DNA from: Bugula neritina
Lineage: Eukaryota; Bryozoa; Gymnolaemata; Cheilostomatida; Bugulidae
Length of the DNA stretch: 60,000 nucleotides
Direction of reading: 5' to 3'
Assembly (NCBI GenBank): GCA_964035545.1
Contig: OZ037767.1
Coordinates: forward strand, 3,482,680-3,542,679
The translations under genes were made by a program, and so were the position numbers. The stretch's first letter is position 1. The number at the start of each line of letters is the position of its first letter. A model generated the notes under the pieces. It saw only the letters and a list, made by a program, of their open reading frames with translations, made no database searches and was not told the origin of the DNA. This document shows positions 37,701 to 52,700 of this stretch, in pieces.

Positions 37701-40700
37701 ATTCAGCGAGCCCAATTTCTTTATTTAGTGCTACATTCCAGTAAATTGCGTTTTATTGAAAGCGAGTGCGATTTAAAAATGAAAGCTTTATTTATCACGC
37801 ATCACTGACGCTACAGTGGACACCTTTGCTACTTGTGATTTCAATTTTCGCATGCGAAAATACGCACCGTGTGGCCCAAGGCTAAAACTAGCTGGAGACA
37901 TGTCCCAGCATATCTTCTATACTATATGACTCAGAGTCACCACCTCAATACATGTATCTGTGTACTCGTCTGTGAATATTACTTCTGCTTGTCATGTATT
38001 TCTTTCCTCCTTCAAACTGCAGTAAAGATTCTCATTGTTTTTCTTCAACCAATAATTAACATCAAAATCAGAGTTCAGAAAATTTGCAAAAACAATGGTT
38101 TTAACTTGTTTGAATTTTCTGAATAAAATATCTCCTCTGTTTGAGGCAGCCAGGTAAATGAAGGCAGCCAGGTAAGTGAAGGCAGCCTTCCTAATAACCT
38201 TAGTTCTGGCAGAGTGTCAACTCTCATCTGATTCACCACCTCATGACATGCTTTAACAGGCAAGCTAATCTCTCTTGTTTATTATTCCTAGATGTACTTG
38301 TCATCTCATGCCATCTGCACTGATGAGCTTGCCTTTACTATCCAATTATTGCATTTCCGGTTTTTATTTCAGCATTTTGCAATATTTAAAATTTTCCAAA
38401 ACTTGGGTTAGTGCAGTGTATTTGCTACAATATTTGGGGAACCCATTGATTCATAGACCAAAGTTTTTAGACAGAAAGTAAGGTCTTGGGGTATTACAGA
38501 AATGGAATTTTTTTTGGTAAAAGCCTGCCTTTCTAATCATTCTCTTATCACATTAGGCAATATTAGGAAAGTAGGCCAAACTGCACAATGTGCCTTAAAT
38601 GCTAAATTAGCCCCAGGGTAAATCCTTGTGCAGGATAGGGTGGGGGTTAACATCCTCTTTCGAAAACACTTTAGTATGTTAGCAAATGTGGGCTATATTT
38701 CATATTGGGAGAATGTATAATTAACTTACTGCTAGCTATGCAAATTTTCAGCCGGTGACACATTGTCACCGTTTGTGGTCTGAGTAGGTTCACACCTTTG
38801 GTCACATGATGTCACGTGATACTTGTAGCTTCATTCAGCAACTCCACTGATGCAGATTTCTTCAACATGTTGACCTCATACAAAGCAGACGGAGCTGTCG
38901 ACCAGAGGGCACCTGCCCCACCTGGCATGCACAATGTCCTGAGGGGAGAAGCCGATGTCCATCTCTCTCCCACGAAGCCCGCACGATCCGGACACCCCCC
39001 TCAACTTCAGGTGCAGGTGTACCAGCCCAGACAGTCTCTGCTCCCCCAGCACCCCTCTCACCCCCAGCACCCCTCTCACTCCCAGCACTACCAACAACCA
39101 CCACCTAAACCTCCACACGCTCACAACATAGCTCAACCTCACCAACAGGTTAGAAATCAAGTTTATATTGTTAGAGAGTTTACTTTTTGAAAAATAGTCT
39201 TTGAGGTCAACCAAATAACCCATTTGATCATTTTTCGGATTAACATAAAATTAATCATCTTAGAAATACCCTGTAGTTGGGAGTTATCCCTCCTTGCATG
39301 TTATCTGTGGAGTTATTTTCTCAGTCAAAAATTGTTGAGGAAAGTTTTAAGAAGACTTACTTCATAATTTCCAAGTTACTGAATCTAGCTATTATCTTCT
39401 CTCTGATATTATGTACCCAACTATTCTTACAGCCCTACACGGCAGCTGCCATTCCCTCGGCTAACTCATCCACACCCCACCAATCTCTAGATGCAATTAA
39501 ACGTAGCCCAAAATCTAACAAGAAGGCTCAGAGGCCAAGGTCGGGCGACGTGTCGGCCCTGTTGCGAAAGCTCCGTCCTACCAAAGGTGAAGGTGATTCG
39601 AATGCACGGACAGCCGACTCTGCCAACGACTCACAAAGTAAGTTTTTATGTTTATCTGCCCTGGTAGTGTATATACGGTATGAGTGTGTTTATAATTTGG
39701 TCAGGTTGTAGTAGAACTGCATGTAGAGCTTGTCATGTGATGTAAACACGGTCTCTAAAGTTACAGTGACATCACTGCAGAGGTTCTGTTGCAGTGACGT
39801 ACACACGTGACTGACTAAGTGCAATGTATGTTAGGGCTAAGCTAGAGGGGGTATGCTAGGTGTCCAACTTGCACTGTCGAAAACCTTGTTTCGCAAGCCT
39901 CAACCCCGCAAGTTGAACTCTGTTGGTTGGCATGTGATGAAAGTAAGCATTGGCGTTATAGCGTCACAGCCTAGTGTATGGCATTGTGTATGACAGGACG
40001 CATATAACTGTGTTACAATAGTTTCACAGCTAATATATGCTGGTACATTATACACCTGCTTCATGCACTGACACTATAGACATCCAGTGAGCAGATATGA
40101 TCATCCCTGTTCCAGCAGTACACAAATCTTGTCATCTACACTTCTTGGTACTGTTGTCTATCAATATCCTGCTCTTACCAAAACAATGCTGGTTGTGATG
40201 ACAGCTGATTTGTTATCTAGCTCTGTGTACTGGAATCATAACCTACCTTATCTGATCTGTATACCCACAATGCTGTTGAATTAAATATTTACCTTATCTT
40301 TATTGACCTGGTCTATCATTGCCATTCAGTCTCATATCTATTGTATATTAAGCTGGCGAGTTATATGTTCAATCTAAATCTTCTTATCTTACATTGAAAG
40401 ACAAAGATGCTATTTTATTAGCTGAGATCTTTGATTGCTAGTTGATGGGTTTAAGCTATATATAATTACTCTGATATATGGGCAGATAATTCCTCATCTG
40501 TAGCTACTCATTCAAACTCAGATTTTGGCTCTTCCCCTTTAACACAAATTTTGAAAAAATAATAGACATATCTATATTATATCACTGACAGTTCTACAGT
40601 TTAAAGTTTGACTATAACTAAAAGTGTCACCATAACTAACAGTTTCACTATAACTAGCAGTTTCACTATAACTAGCAGTTTGACTAGAACTAACAGTTTC

Positions 40701-43700
40701 ACTATAACTAACAGTTCGACTACTCTTCTTTCAGTCACCAACTTGCTCAGTGAAATTCTACCAGAAGAAAGACTAAGAAAGAAGGCATTTGTACATTACG
40801 ACTGTCAGAGTGTCGGCATCAACTTTGTGGAGGCAGCGTTGAAGAGACAGAATACGCAGATGGGTGAGTCACATAGCCTGTGTTCTATTGCAAGCAATAC
40901 TATGCATGATTGTGTATGTTACCGGGTGGAGATATTGGATACAAGATGATGTTAAACAGGCCAGGGGGTGAAACCACTATATATATATGAGTATGGTTCA
41001 ATCAAAACTATTCTTTAGCTGTTAGTGTAGGGCCACACGACACGTTTTACACGAGCGTGACGTGCGAGAAATAACGTTTAGCCCAAAAATTGGACGTCAT
41101 GAGCGGGGTTTTCATGCGTCTAGCATGCTAAGCGAGCTCAGTGGCAAGCTCGTGCGTGTTTGATCTAATTGGCTTATTATCATTTAGCGAGCACATTTCT
41201 TTTATTTCAATTTACGTTTTAGCTTTTAGCGAACTGAATTAAAACAGTTTCATATAATTTGCATTTCCGCTTTTATATATCTTGCCGATGACGTAGTATT
41301 TAAAAATGTATTATATTGAAGGTAATACAAAGACTGGTGCCTCGGCCGCGAGTCATTTGGATGAGCTCGGTGAAGAGGAAGTGATGTCAGACAGTAGGCG
41401 TGTCTCTCCTTTAGTCGGCCAATGCCCTGCTTTCATCAACGAGCTTGGAGATGAGAAAGAACGCAACATTGCCCTTACCAAGGTCACAGCACAGACAAGG
41501 CAGCATAAACTGGCAGCAGGTAAAGCCCTAGTCTGTAGTTGTAGTTGTGTTCTCTCGTGTTGTTTGTGAGAAATTTAGCTTTAAGGATGTTTGTTATAAG
41601 CACTGCTAGTTTTTCTTTGAAAATGAAATAAGTTGATTCCTCTTGTGCAAAATCACTTCACTTCCCCTCATAAGTCCATTTTAACTTATCTTCATAAGCA
41701 AATTTGTCCAATTAACAGCTACGCTGTCTTACATACTGCAATCTATAATATCTGCAGGTTGTAACTATTAATTCATATTCGATTAGTATAATGTGTGGCC
41801 AGGGCATATATACGATAGTAAACTGGCTCTTCAATTAGGAGTTGTGTTCTGTATTCAGGGGAAGATGATTCCTCTTTAGACACACTTAGACCACCACTGT
41901 GCAGCGGGCTTTCCGTGTTGGATGGCATACCAGGGGCAGATAATAGACAATCATTAGTTGAGAGGCACAAGGGCTATATATTGGAGTACAGGGATAGGGG
42001 CTGCACTTACTACAGACAACATTTCAGACATGAAGGTAGGTTACTTAGTCTATGTTGAGTGATTATGTAAACAGTAGTGCCCTTATTAGCATTTTGGAGT
42101 TATTCTAACATAAGTGAAACAAGGTTAACTGCTCAGTTAAATAAGTTCAGCGCCTGGTGATAAGAGAAACTACAATTTTGTGGCAATTCTATTGCTTCTT
42201 TCACTGCAACTGTCCATAAGTTGGTTTTTGTTTATTTGATATGTATTGTTTCTTTAAGGTGATGCCTTTATCCATTATTTGCTGTTTATAGTTTTAATCT
42301 AATCAGGCGGTAGCAATATTTAGCCTTAGTCTTCTTCTGTTCTAGAGCATCAAAACTATTTTGGCTTTGATGAGAATGTGGGGCCAGTGGCTATCAGTAT
42401 CAGGAGGGAAAAGGTGTCCCCCAAAACCCGTCTCCCCGACTCTTTGATCAGACACAATGGAGAGTCTCACGATGGCAAGTCTCAGAGTGAGAATACCTCA
42501 CCCTTGCAGCAGTACCGTGTCATAGCTAGGACCAGTGAGGTTAGTAGTGTGTGTTGGTAGTGGTCATCACTAACTAATGTCTGTCTGTCATTATGTCTGT
42601 ATGCTTGTCTGTATGTCCGTATTTCTGTCTCGTTGTATGTCTGTCTGTTTGTTTGTCTGTATGTCCGTATGTTTGTAGTTTTGTTTATACTTCTGCTTGC
42701 TTGCTTGTCTGCCTGTTTCTATGTTTGATTTTATGTTCTTTTCTCTGCCTATATGCGAATCTGTTAGATTTCCACCTTTTTTGTGAATTTTAGGATTTAT
42801 CAGTTCATGTATGCTAATCATCACATTACATTACACAACTAGACTAGTATCAATACTGTAGTGTAATACGCAATATGTTGTGCTGTGATCATCGTAAGTT
42901 AGTTAGGCTCTTTCTGTTGTAGCTGAAGGTCCTACGAGGTATTATACTAGAGGAATCGTTGCCCTCAGCTGCCCGTCTTTCAAACAGTTCTCGAGGATTG
43001 CCAGCTAAGGATATAATAGAGTATGTAATTCCCGAGATTCAGCTCTCCTGTCTGAGACAAGCAACCAACAGCGATAAAACCAAGGAGCAGGTGCAAGCTC
43101 TCGATGAGCAACGGGTGAGAATTTCTACCAACTGTTTTTATTTGATGAGAGGTGGCTGCAGTTTGGTAAACAACTAAATAATAGGTGTACATCATTTAGC
43201 CTCAGTTTCTAGCTTTAGCAGATTTTTTCGAGGGTTGGGTTCAGTTTGTAGATAGTGCCCTTTGCTAAGTATAATATTGACTTGCTATGGTAAATGGATA
43301 TTTTGAATCTGTTTGATGAGTTGGAGCTCAGCTGGAATTTGGTAACAGTGTGAACAACTGTTCAGGACAACGGAGAAACATCTGACTTCCTGTTGCTAAA
43401 GCCGTGATCCGTATGGATACGGTGATGGTTTGTGGGTAGAATGGTGGCCGTTGTCATGGTGATGGTCATGTCATGGTGTCATGGCTGCTGTTGTTTTGTA
43501 GCGATCCAACACGTACAAGGTGGGAGTCATGTACTGCAAAGCTGGTCAGTCTACAGAAGAAGAGATTTATAACAATGAGCATTCTAGTCCCGCATTCACT
43601 AGTTTCTTGGATTTAATTGGTCGAAAAGTCAAGTTAAAAGGTTTTGAACAATTCAAAGGTGGACTGGACACTAAAAGTGAGTTGATTTTTAATTGAGTTT

Positions 43701-46700
43701 TTTTAAAACAGTACAAATTTTTTATACGTGCATGTATGCTTGTGTGATGTGTAAGAGAGAAAGAGGTACTTGTATCACTAAGTCGTACTTTTAAACATTT
43801 TTAAACATTTAATCCGAATTGAATGTCTCCCCTTTTCCTGTACATCAGCACATTGGTCAAGTTTACGAATGACCTTTAACTCGTGTTAACAGCCATTTTT
43901 TGTTGCCTACTTTCAGCCGACACCACCGGAGCTTACAGCTACTATGTGTCTGAACAGACCCATGAGATCATGTTTCATGTGTCTACACTTCTACCCATTG
44001 AGAACAATCGTCAGCAGGTAATATTAACATGATGCGTGTAATATATATCATATAATGTAATGCTATATAATATGTATTATTATATTACATTATTGTCGTC
44101 TCATGCTAGGATAGCTACTAGCTAGGAAATATAATTTTGTATTGCATCGGCATAATATTGCTGGCCCTAGTAGTCTAGTTGGTGTTGTCCTAATTATTTG
44201 TGTTCCCTTATGCTGTGTCTATGGTTGCTATGTTTTCTCTATGAAACACTATGTTGTTTAATGTAGTTGCTAAGGAAGTACTAAATTGTTTACTCTAGTT
44301 GCTAAGGAATTACTATATTGTTTATTCTAGTTTTAAAAAAGTACTTTATTGTTTACGCTAGTTACTAAGGAAGTACTATATTTTTCATTCTAGTTCTAAG
44401 GATGTACTATGTTGTTTACTCTAGTTGCTAAGGAAGTGCTATGTTGTTTGTTCTAGTTACTAAGGAAGAGACATATTGGTAATGACATCGTTACCGTGGT
44501 ATTCCAAGAACCGGGTAGTCTGCCATTTGACGTAACCTCCATGAGATCTAAATTCCAACATGTGTTCATTATTGTCAGGGTACACCACCCCAATACGGAG
44601 AACACTAAGTACAGGTTGGCTGTTGCCTTCAAACATGGCTAGTTTATAGGCCTACAATAACGGATAACTAGTTTTATGCTCCAGCTTTCAGCGTGCTTTC
44701 AAATTCGCCTTGCTAATTGCCGAATATAATATAACCAACTTCAATAGAAACTAGCTGATTTAGTTAGCCGCGTTTTTCTTTATAGAACTATTCTCTTTTA
44801 GTGAGTAAAACAAACCATGCTCTACATAGCAAGGTCGCCTAACATTAGCAGCTAAACTAACTCTAGCTCATATTTTCTGTTTTTTATGTGAGAGTCAGCG
44901 GTCTTGTGATATTGTAGCGTCGCTGTCACACGGTCTAAGGGTGTGCCGTCCTTTGGACCACCCATAGCTCACTCCTTCTATGCACACAACCAGGAGTTTG
45001 CTGACTTTATCATAGCTAAAATACTCAACGCCGAGAACGCGTCCCACCAGTCAGATAAGTTCCAGGCTATGGCAGCGAGGACCAGAGGAGAGTATCTGAA
45101 AGACTTGGCCACTAACTATGTTACTAACAACTCTCTGGACCACTCCTCAAAGCTAGGTATTCCATCTTCTACTCTGTTACTTGGCGTTTGACCTTAATTT
45201 GACCTCAGTTTAGACTTGGTGCTTTTCTTTAGCAGAGTGCCGTTCTTATATGAAGAACTCGCTATTCTTAAGCTTTTAATAAATTGAGTTCTTTCAGAAA
45301 TTTGTCTTTAGAAACGAGTGGGGAACTTTTAGCTACAATGAGAGGACGATTCCTATCTTTTTAATTAATCATTAACAAAGCTGAACTTCTGCACACTCTG
45401 TTTTCTTGCAGGGAAATTTTCTCTGGGAGGTGGCAAAAAGAAAGACAAGAAGAGTGGCAAGCTGGTCCCAGATATCTTAGCCCCAGGTGGCCTGGTGTGG
45501 CCTGTGCAGGTAAAGTTTGTGTATATTACAGAGACACCTTGTGGGAAGGTTGCTGGGCTATTTATCTTTGAGTAAACTGTGGTAAGGGTCTGGCAAATTA
45601 CATATAATATACTATATGCAGTGTACTCTTAGTATACAAAGTGGGTTGATGTAGCATGTTCTGGTTTACAGCTAGAAGACAGCAGTTTGTGTACATACGT
45701 AGAAGTTTATATTGTTATCTCTGCTGACGTAATAGCTGCCTTAGAAATGGACACATCTGATGTGATATTTTCATGTTGGTGCTCATCTGTGATAGGCTGG
45801 ACTAATTTATTTAATAGCACGGATCCCACATCTACTCCAAGCACTGGTAAGGGGCTCCACACCACCGCCCGTATAAAACATGTATTTATTTTATCAACAT
45901 TTTAATGTTATTTACGTTATTTACATTAACCTGTTTTGTGACAGTAGCAGCTTATGGTATTTATTTGATTATGGGAATTATTTTCTCCCATGTTTAACCC
46001 TTTTTGAGCACATATATATGTTATATGATTATGTTATTTTACTAACAAAAACAAATTGTCTGCGTAACTGTTATTGTCAGCAAAATTTGTCGAGATCAAT
46101 GCTTTTGTGAGTAATTACAGCTAATTAGTATGAAGAGGTCTAAACCCTTGTACGAAAGAAAGTGTGAAATATGTCAGTTGATTTCTTGTCTTGTTTAGAG
46201 TCGTCTACTTTGTAGGTTTGCGCGTTTACTTCAACCAAGGGGAGGTGATTCTAATTAAACCTATAGATAATGACGATACTCTAGAGATCGTGGATAGACT
46301 GAGAGTTGTTACACATGGTTGCGAGGTGAGTGTGTCACCCCTTAAATGAGTTGCTTTACTGCGGAATTAAATTTGAGTTTATTATGCTAGTATTTCATTT
46401 TTAAGTTTGCTAGCTTGAATGGAACATGCCGTGCTTAGGTTTAAACACACTTGGGGAAAATTTCGTTGCACAGTTTTTTAGTGATTAGTAAACAAATTTT
46501 TGCCTCCTATTTTGCTGTAAAATATAAACTATGAGATCTGCGGAAGCGCTGGGTTCTTGTTGAACCAAATGCTGCTGTTTCCATAGTTTTGCTAAATTTA
46601 CATTCTTTGGAATTTCACTAATGAATCAGTCAATTCAAATAGCCAGATATTTAAACTAAAAGCATGACCTTTAATATGTAGTAATTGGATTAACAAGTTG

Positions 46701-49700
46701 TGTTGTTTTAATGAAAATGTTTGCTTTACTATTCTGCTAGTAAGTATATAGTGACCGCTTCTACTCCAACTTTATTTCTTCCAGTTCCCCCCTCCCTGAT
46801 AGTTCCCCCCTCCCTGATAGTCCCCACCCCCCTGATAGTTCCCCCTTCCCTGATAGTTCACACGACTGTGAGTATTCATCTACTTTCATGTCATGTTTAA
46901 CTCTGCAATCTACTGTAGACACGTGAGATGAGCCTTAAGCGCAACGAGCAAGGCCAGCTCGGCTTTCACGTGCACATGGACGGCATCGTGTCGGAAGTAG
47001 AGCCACAGGGTCCTGCCTGGGACAGCGGAGTGCGTACAGGAAGTCGTCTAGTGGAGATATGTAAGGTTGCCATGGTAACACTGACACATGAGCAGATGAT
47101 AGATCTGCTACGCACCAGTTCTAGTGTGACGGTGTCCATGATACCACCGCTGGATGGTAAACCTCGCAGGTAAAGCCTCATTCTACCTGCATATCTACCT
47201 GCAATGGCTCTATAGTTTCTCATTAGTTGCTGTTACATGTGCTGCAGGTAATATAGTGAAGAGTTATTTGCATGCTTTGGTTTTGTAGAGGTTTGGAAGA
47301 CAAGAGCAGTGAATACTACATGATATACCCAACAGATGAGCACAGATCTCGGGCCAACAACTCCAATGTTCACCAGAACCTTGTGTAAGTAATATTTCTG
47401 GTTACATACGCTGTGTGTATAGTCTGTGACAGCAGCCATCACCTGAGAGCGTAGACTACTACTACTACTACTACCACAACTGTTTGTGGTTTTCACTGAA
47501 CTCAGCTGTTTCGGGAAGTTCTATTAACATGGCTTGTTTATCAAATTAGACTGTAACCTCCATGAATCTGTCTACTTAGTGTGTATAATTTAGTTGTAAG
47601 TTTAGTTCTGTTTTCTATTGCTGATGTGATTATATGTCACTATTTCCTGCTGATACTTGAAGAATAGCAGCTCAACTCACATTTTTCATAGCCTCAAGAT
47701 CCTTACCATCTGTGGCTAAACTGTGTTGTGTACCTACCTTCTACCCCCCTTCTACCCCCTCCTCCCACTTCCTACCCCCCCCTCCTCCTGCAGTGAACTT
47801 TCTTTATTGTAGAGTTGATCTGTCATATGCATGTCATGTGACTGGTCAGCTGTTGAGTGACTTGCAGAAGGCAAGGGTTTGATGTAAACTTCAGTTTTGT
47901 TACCTAGAAGTGCTTTGTAGCACCTTCTCATGATATTAAGCTTTGTCTCCCCTGGTTTGTCAAATATTTTATTCGTAATATACTGTATTTACACTTAAAA
48001 CTAGTCTCTGAATTATGCTGGGCTTTGTGTGTTTTAATATATCTTCATCCAGTGTATCAGGTAATCCTGCAGTTATATAAATGTGTTGATTCTCTGATAT
48101 TGAATCACAAGTTTTGATATTTTCTTTGTTTCGCATTCCCAAAGTCTCATAATTTTTAAAATTTTGTTTTTAATGTCAACTGTTTATCTCCAAGGTCTTG
48201 AATGGAAATATTATTTAAAATTTTCAGGCTCCAATATGCTTGATTCATAAAGCATAACTTTCAAGCATATTATTTGCTAATATCTTATTCAAGTTAGAAA
48301 TAGTTTGACTTGACTATCTACTGTTTGACCTAACTGAAGGATAGAAGATATATTTGTATATAACAGAGTTTGTATACACCCCCCCCCCTTGCAACACCTG
48401 AATGCTCTGCTGGAACCAAGTCTTTGTATGAGGAAATGGACAAAGCAGCCTCTTTTAATGTCCTTTACCATTTAAATAATAGTTTTGAAGTGACGCATGC
48501 AATATTTTTGTAAACTTTTACTCTAAAAGACTAGCACTGGGAGTGAATAGGCTGTTGTACTGCAAAGCATTAGAAATGAAAATTTCACCTTCTGACTACC
48601 TCCTTGTTGTAAATTGAATTATTTTCCTGTGAATAAGCATGACTGCACTGGCCATCACCCAACACACCCTCTCTAAACATATTTTACAGTATAACAAACA
48701 GGGTGTTTTACATACACAATGACGTAGCTGTTGCTATAGCAACAAGATGACACTAGTATAATATACTAGCTTATAAATGTTATACAGACTACACACTCAG
48801 TGGAAACACTGTATTCCCTGCATATCCTGTAAGTGGAGCACTTCTTTGAGTTACCAGATCCTATTCAGCATCACCTCTGTGCTAAGCTGAAAGATTGTCA
48901 TGTTTTTGTCAACCTTGACAGCAAGTTTAGTAGAAGGAATGTCAACTAATAGAAGGAATGTTGGTGATGCATTGGAAGTTCATTATTCTGTCATCAGGCA
49001 ATAGCTGACTGTTTATCATGGCTTAGTTTGGGTGTTGTGAGCTGTGGAAGTTGACCTAGGAATCGCTTTATAATCCTCATTGCGTGCACTGCTGGCTGGT
49101 TAAACAGGAAACAGCTAATGTTGTTTGCGTTGCAGGGACGGAGAGGAGAGCAGTGCGTACTTCTCAGATGACGAAACGTCCCCACAGAGTACAGTCATGT
49201 CTGTAGCCAAGAGGATCAACACAGTGACGTTGCGTAGCAGCTCTTCTGGAGGGTAAATATTACTCATTCTAGTACACTGATTATGTTATATTGTGTTTAT
49301 GTAAACTATTAAAGATTTGCATCTTCTTATCTGTCTTTTCTATTTTCATGGATATACTTTACCTGGACAATAAAATTGGGTTACATAGTTAATCTACTGT
49401 TTTAGTTTTTAGGCATTTGTGATACTGATAATAAAGCACCATTCGCTAACTTTTATCTATCTTTACCCATCTTGTGATACTTTCGACTTCTGTTTAGAAA
49501 GTCAATTAGCTTAAATTTACATGTGATAATACCTTTGCTGGTTAGTTCTGTAGAAAGTATACTGTAGAAATTATCTGTAGAAAGTATACTGTAGAAGGTA
49601 TACTGTAGAAAGTATCTGTAGAAGGTATCTGCAGAAAGTATACTGTAGAAAGTATCTGTAGAAAGTGTACTGTAAAAAGTATCTGTAGAAAGTATCTGTA

Positions 49701-52700
49701 GAAAGTATTTGTCGAATATCAGGAGTTATTTTCGCTCAGGTCGTCATGCTCGCCTGGTTCTACTCTCTCCTCTAAACACCAGAGAGCAGACAGAAGGGCC
49801 CAGTCAGACACGGAGGGTCACCACGGCAATCGGCAGCACATGCACAACAGGGCCAAGTCTCAGGACCAGCAGCAGCACGGTGACACCGACTCTGTGAGTC
49901 AGCGTAGACCCCCGGCTGGACCCATCTACACCGTTCCTCACACTCAGTACGGCAGCAGCAGCAGCAGCAACTCAGCCACTGCAAGTAAGTCTGGGAAATT
50001 CGCTTCCTGTTATATTCTCAAATCTACAGCTGCTGCTGCTTGGTAACGGCTACTATGTTGTGGTTTAGAGTGGGTTATGTGGAGGTAATTACTGTATACA
50101 TGTATTTGGATAGTTGAGTTAGGTGGTGTTTGGTATGGTGTGAAGATATAGGATGTTCCAATTTGTGAAACAAGTATTGGATTGGGATAAGAGAGTTTAT
50201 ATTCTACTACTATATCATACTCGGCCGTGGTCTAGGGGTTAGAGCATTGGGCTAGTAATCACAAAGTCGTGGGTTCGAACCCCGGTAAAGGCGTTTGGTG
50301 ATGTTAGGAAGAGCGTCCAGTCATAATTGCTCCTGAATAAGTCCTTGGCCTGCTTTAACAGATTCTTTCCATTAGGGATTCTCACAGGGATAGTGACTAT
50401 AAACTTGCGTGAGTTTATTATATCATACTAACTTGCTGAAACTCTGGCTATATGTGCAGTGATAACCTGGGTACCATGGTATTCATCATTGTTGTACAAT
50501 TTAGAAGCCTTGTGATTATAAAATGCTTTCCTTGTACCTCGGGTGAGTTAAAGCAAGAATATTATGTTGTATTTAAGAATTGTCTACACATTTAGCTTTA
50601 TGTAATTTCCAAGCCATCCTTGCAGGATTGCTCTATGAAGAAAATGAGGGTTTTTCTGCTTTCTATGAAACCCTTTCTCGCCGTCTTAAAGCTGGTAATT
50701 CAACTAGTTAGCCCAGTCAGGTGGCTTGTACCCATCATATCAAAGTATCGAGGGGTCCTTTAAGACCCCCCAACCTTTTCAACACAAAGATATGTGGCAC
50801 TGAAGCTAACCTGACTCGTTATGTTTTTTGTTCCAATAAGTTGTTGAACCTGCCTATCGACTTTGTTTGCTTTTATAGTTGGACCTAAGGCTATGATATA
50901 GCATCTAGGCCTCAGGCTATTGTGCACGTGATACTTTAGGACTTGTTTCTATTGACTTGTTACGGTTCCAGTTTATTTGTTACGTTTGCATGGCTTGTTA
51001 TCATATGGCATCTCTCTTCAATGAGGTAGTAGGAGTTACTTCAGTAATTTTAGACAGCCCTAGTGTTTGAAAAGCAGCTCTAGAAACCAAAGCTATTTAT
51101 ATTGATGTGAATGGAAGATAACAATATTCTCGTCTCTCTTAAGCTGTTACACTATTTTATTTATCTATGAAATACTACAGCTATAGGAGAGTGTTCAACT
51201 CAAATTATGTGATGTGAACACAATTACATGTTTTTTCATATAATATAATATAGTCCTTTTTACAATGCTCTCCAAAATTGAGTGAGAATGGAGATTAGCA
51301 CTAGTAGATTACTAACCCACGTGTATCATTGTTAGCATTGAGTAGTTTGACGGCATCTTAGCATATATACCATGCATTAAATAGTGTGTATAGTGATATA
51401 CTGTTATATCATTAGATTGCTTGTAATTTATATCTTGTATTTATAAATAATATTTGGCTTAGCCATGTGCCTAGTAGTGAACGACTTTGAAACAGGTTAA
51501 GGTCGATGACTGATGTCTGTATATCAAGTTTGATACTCTGTAGGTGCTGGTTCCTACTACCAGGCCGGGCATCTGCACCCGCCCCCTAACGAGTCTAGAC
51601 AAAGACAAACGAATGGACAGCCTAGACCTAGCTCCTCGTCATCTAACAGCTCTAGAAGGTGTGTATATTCTCTGCCCCCCTCTAATACTGTGCATCATAG
51701 CCTGTAGTCCAATTTACCTTCAGTGTGTAGGTAAAGGAACCAGTAGTACGAGTCATATTTAGACTAAGTTTTTAACTATGTGCAGATGATTATAAAGAGA
51801 GGGGAAGTCATGTGTTAATAAATCGACAAGTAGCCTGCGTTCACAGGTCATCCAGTATGGATCTTTGATTTTAGAAATTTCTATGAACTGTTACTCCAAC
51901 AAAAGTTTTTCCAAATATTATGCTTCATCATTCCAAGAAATATTATATTTACACACTTTCTATGATGTTGTGTGCACAGTTATAAATTTCAAATACTCTA
52001 TTATATATTACATTGTTGCGTAGATAGTAATTATTAATTCATAATTATTGCTTTTTAGACCAGTGCAGCGACATAAATCATGGTAAAGATTGTAAAACTT
52101 AAACCCATTTTACTATTTATGTGTAACGTTGCCGTAGTTTTACTGCTAATGGTGCGCAGATAGTCTGGTATAGTTGATATATACCACCTGTAACATTTCA
52201 TGTGGGTACGAAGAAGTTGTACAACTTGGGTCCAGCCTCTAGCTAATATACTTTATATGTTGTTATGTCATGTCTTTATCATTTTTGTGTGTTGAATTTT
52301 TCGGTTTTTTGGATGCAGCTGTAAAAATATTCTTGTTTCATGTTGGGTGAACTATTCTGTTGACGTTGAATTGTCTACTTTTTGAATTATACTTGAAGTA
52401 TAGACAACTCCAAATTTATTCCTTTTCTCTTTCCACATCATGTAGCCATTTAATCTGGTAGCTCATCTCGTAAAAACTGCTTCCAACTTGTTGCTAATTC
52501 TCCTGAATGCTATAAATAAGTCCACGATGCTATAAATAACTGGTTTCTCTTCCCAATTTCCTTCTCTTTTATGCCGGAGGGCACAATTCTTGGTCACCCT
52601 TTTTATCATGTTTTTATGTTAACGCTTATATAGAACATATACCTTGCACATGTGGAACTACATTACATAAATATTGTTAATAATGAATTTAACCTATGTT

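Noticed and set aside
42591-42824. Gln/Lys/Thr-rich ORF on the minus strand and Cys/Val/Ser-rich ORF on the plus strand
   Set aside because: Both come from a TGTC/TGTA simple repeat inside SIPA1L intron 10.
46190-46215. Use of the upstream TTTAG acceptor (about 46199) for SIPA1L exon 18
   Set aside because: It reads into TAG within five codons. The TTTGTAG at 46215 restores the family sequence in frame.
50223-50295. Functional tRNA-Thr(AGT) gene
   Set aside because: The A and B boxes are clear, but the anticodon stem is mismatched and the acceptor stem does not pair. The sequence continues into a body shared with two other loci, so it is a SINE head.
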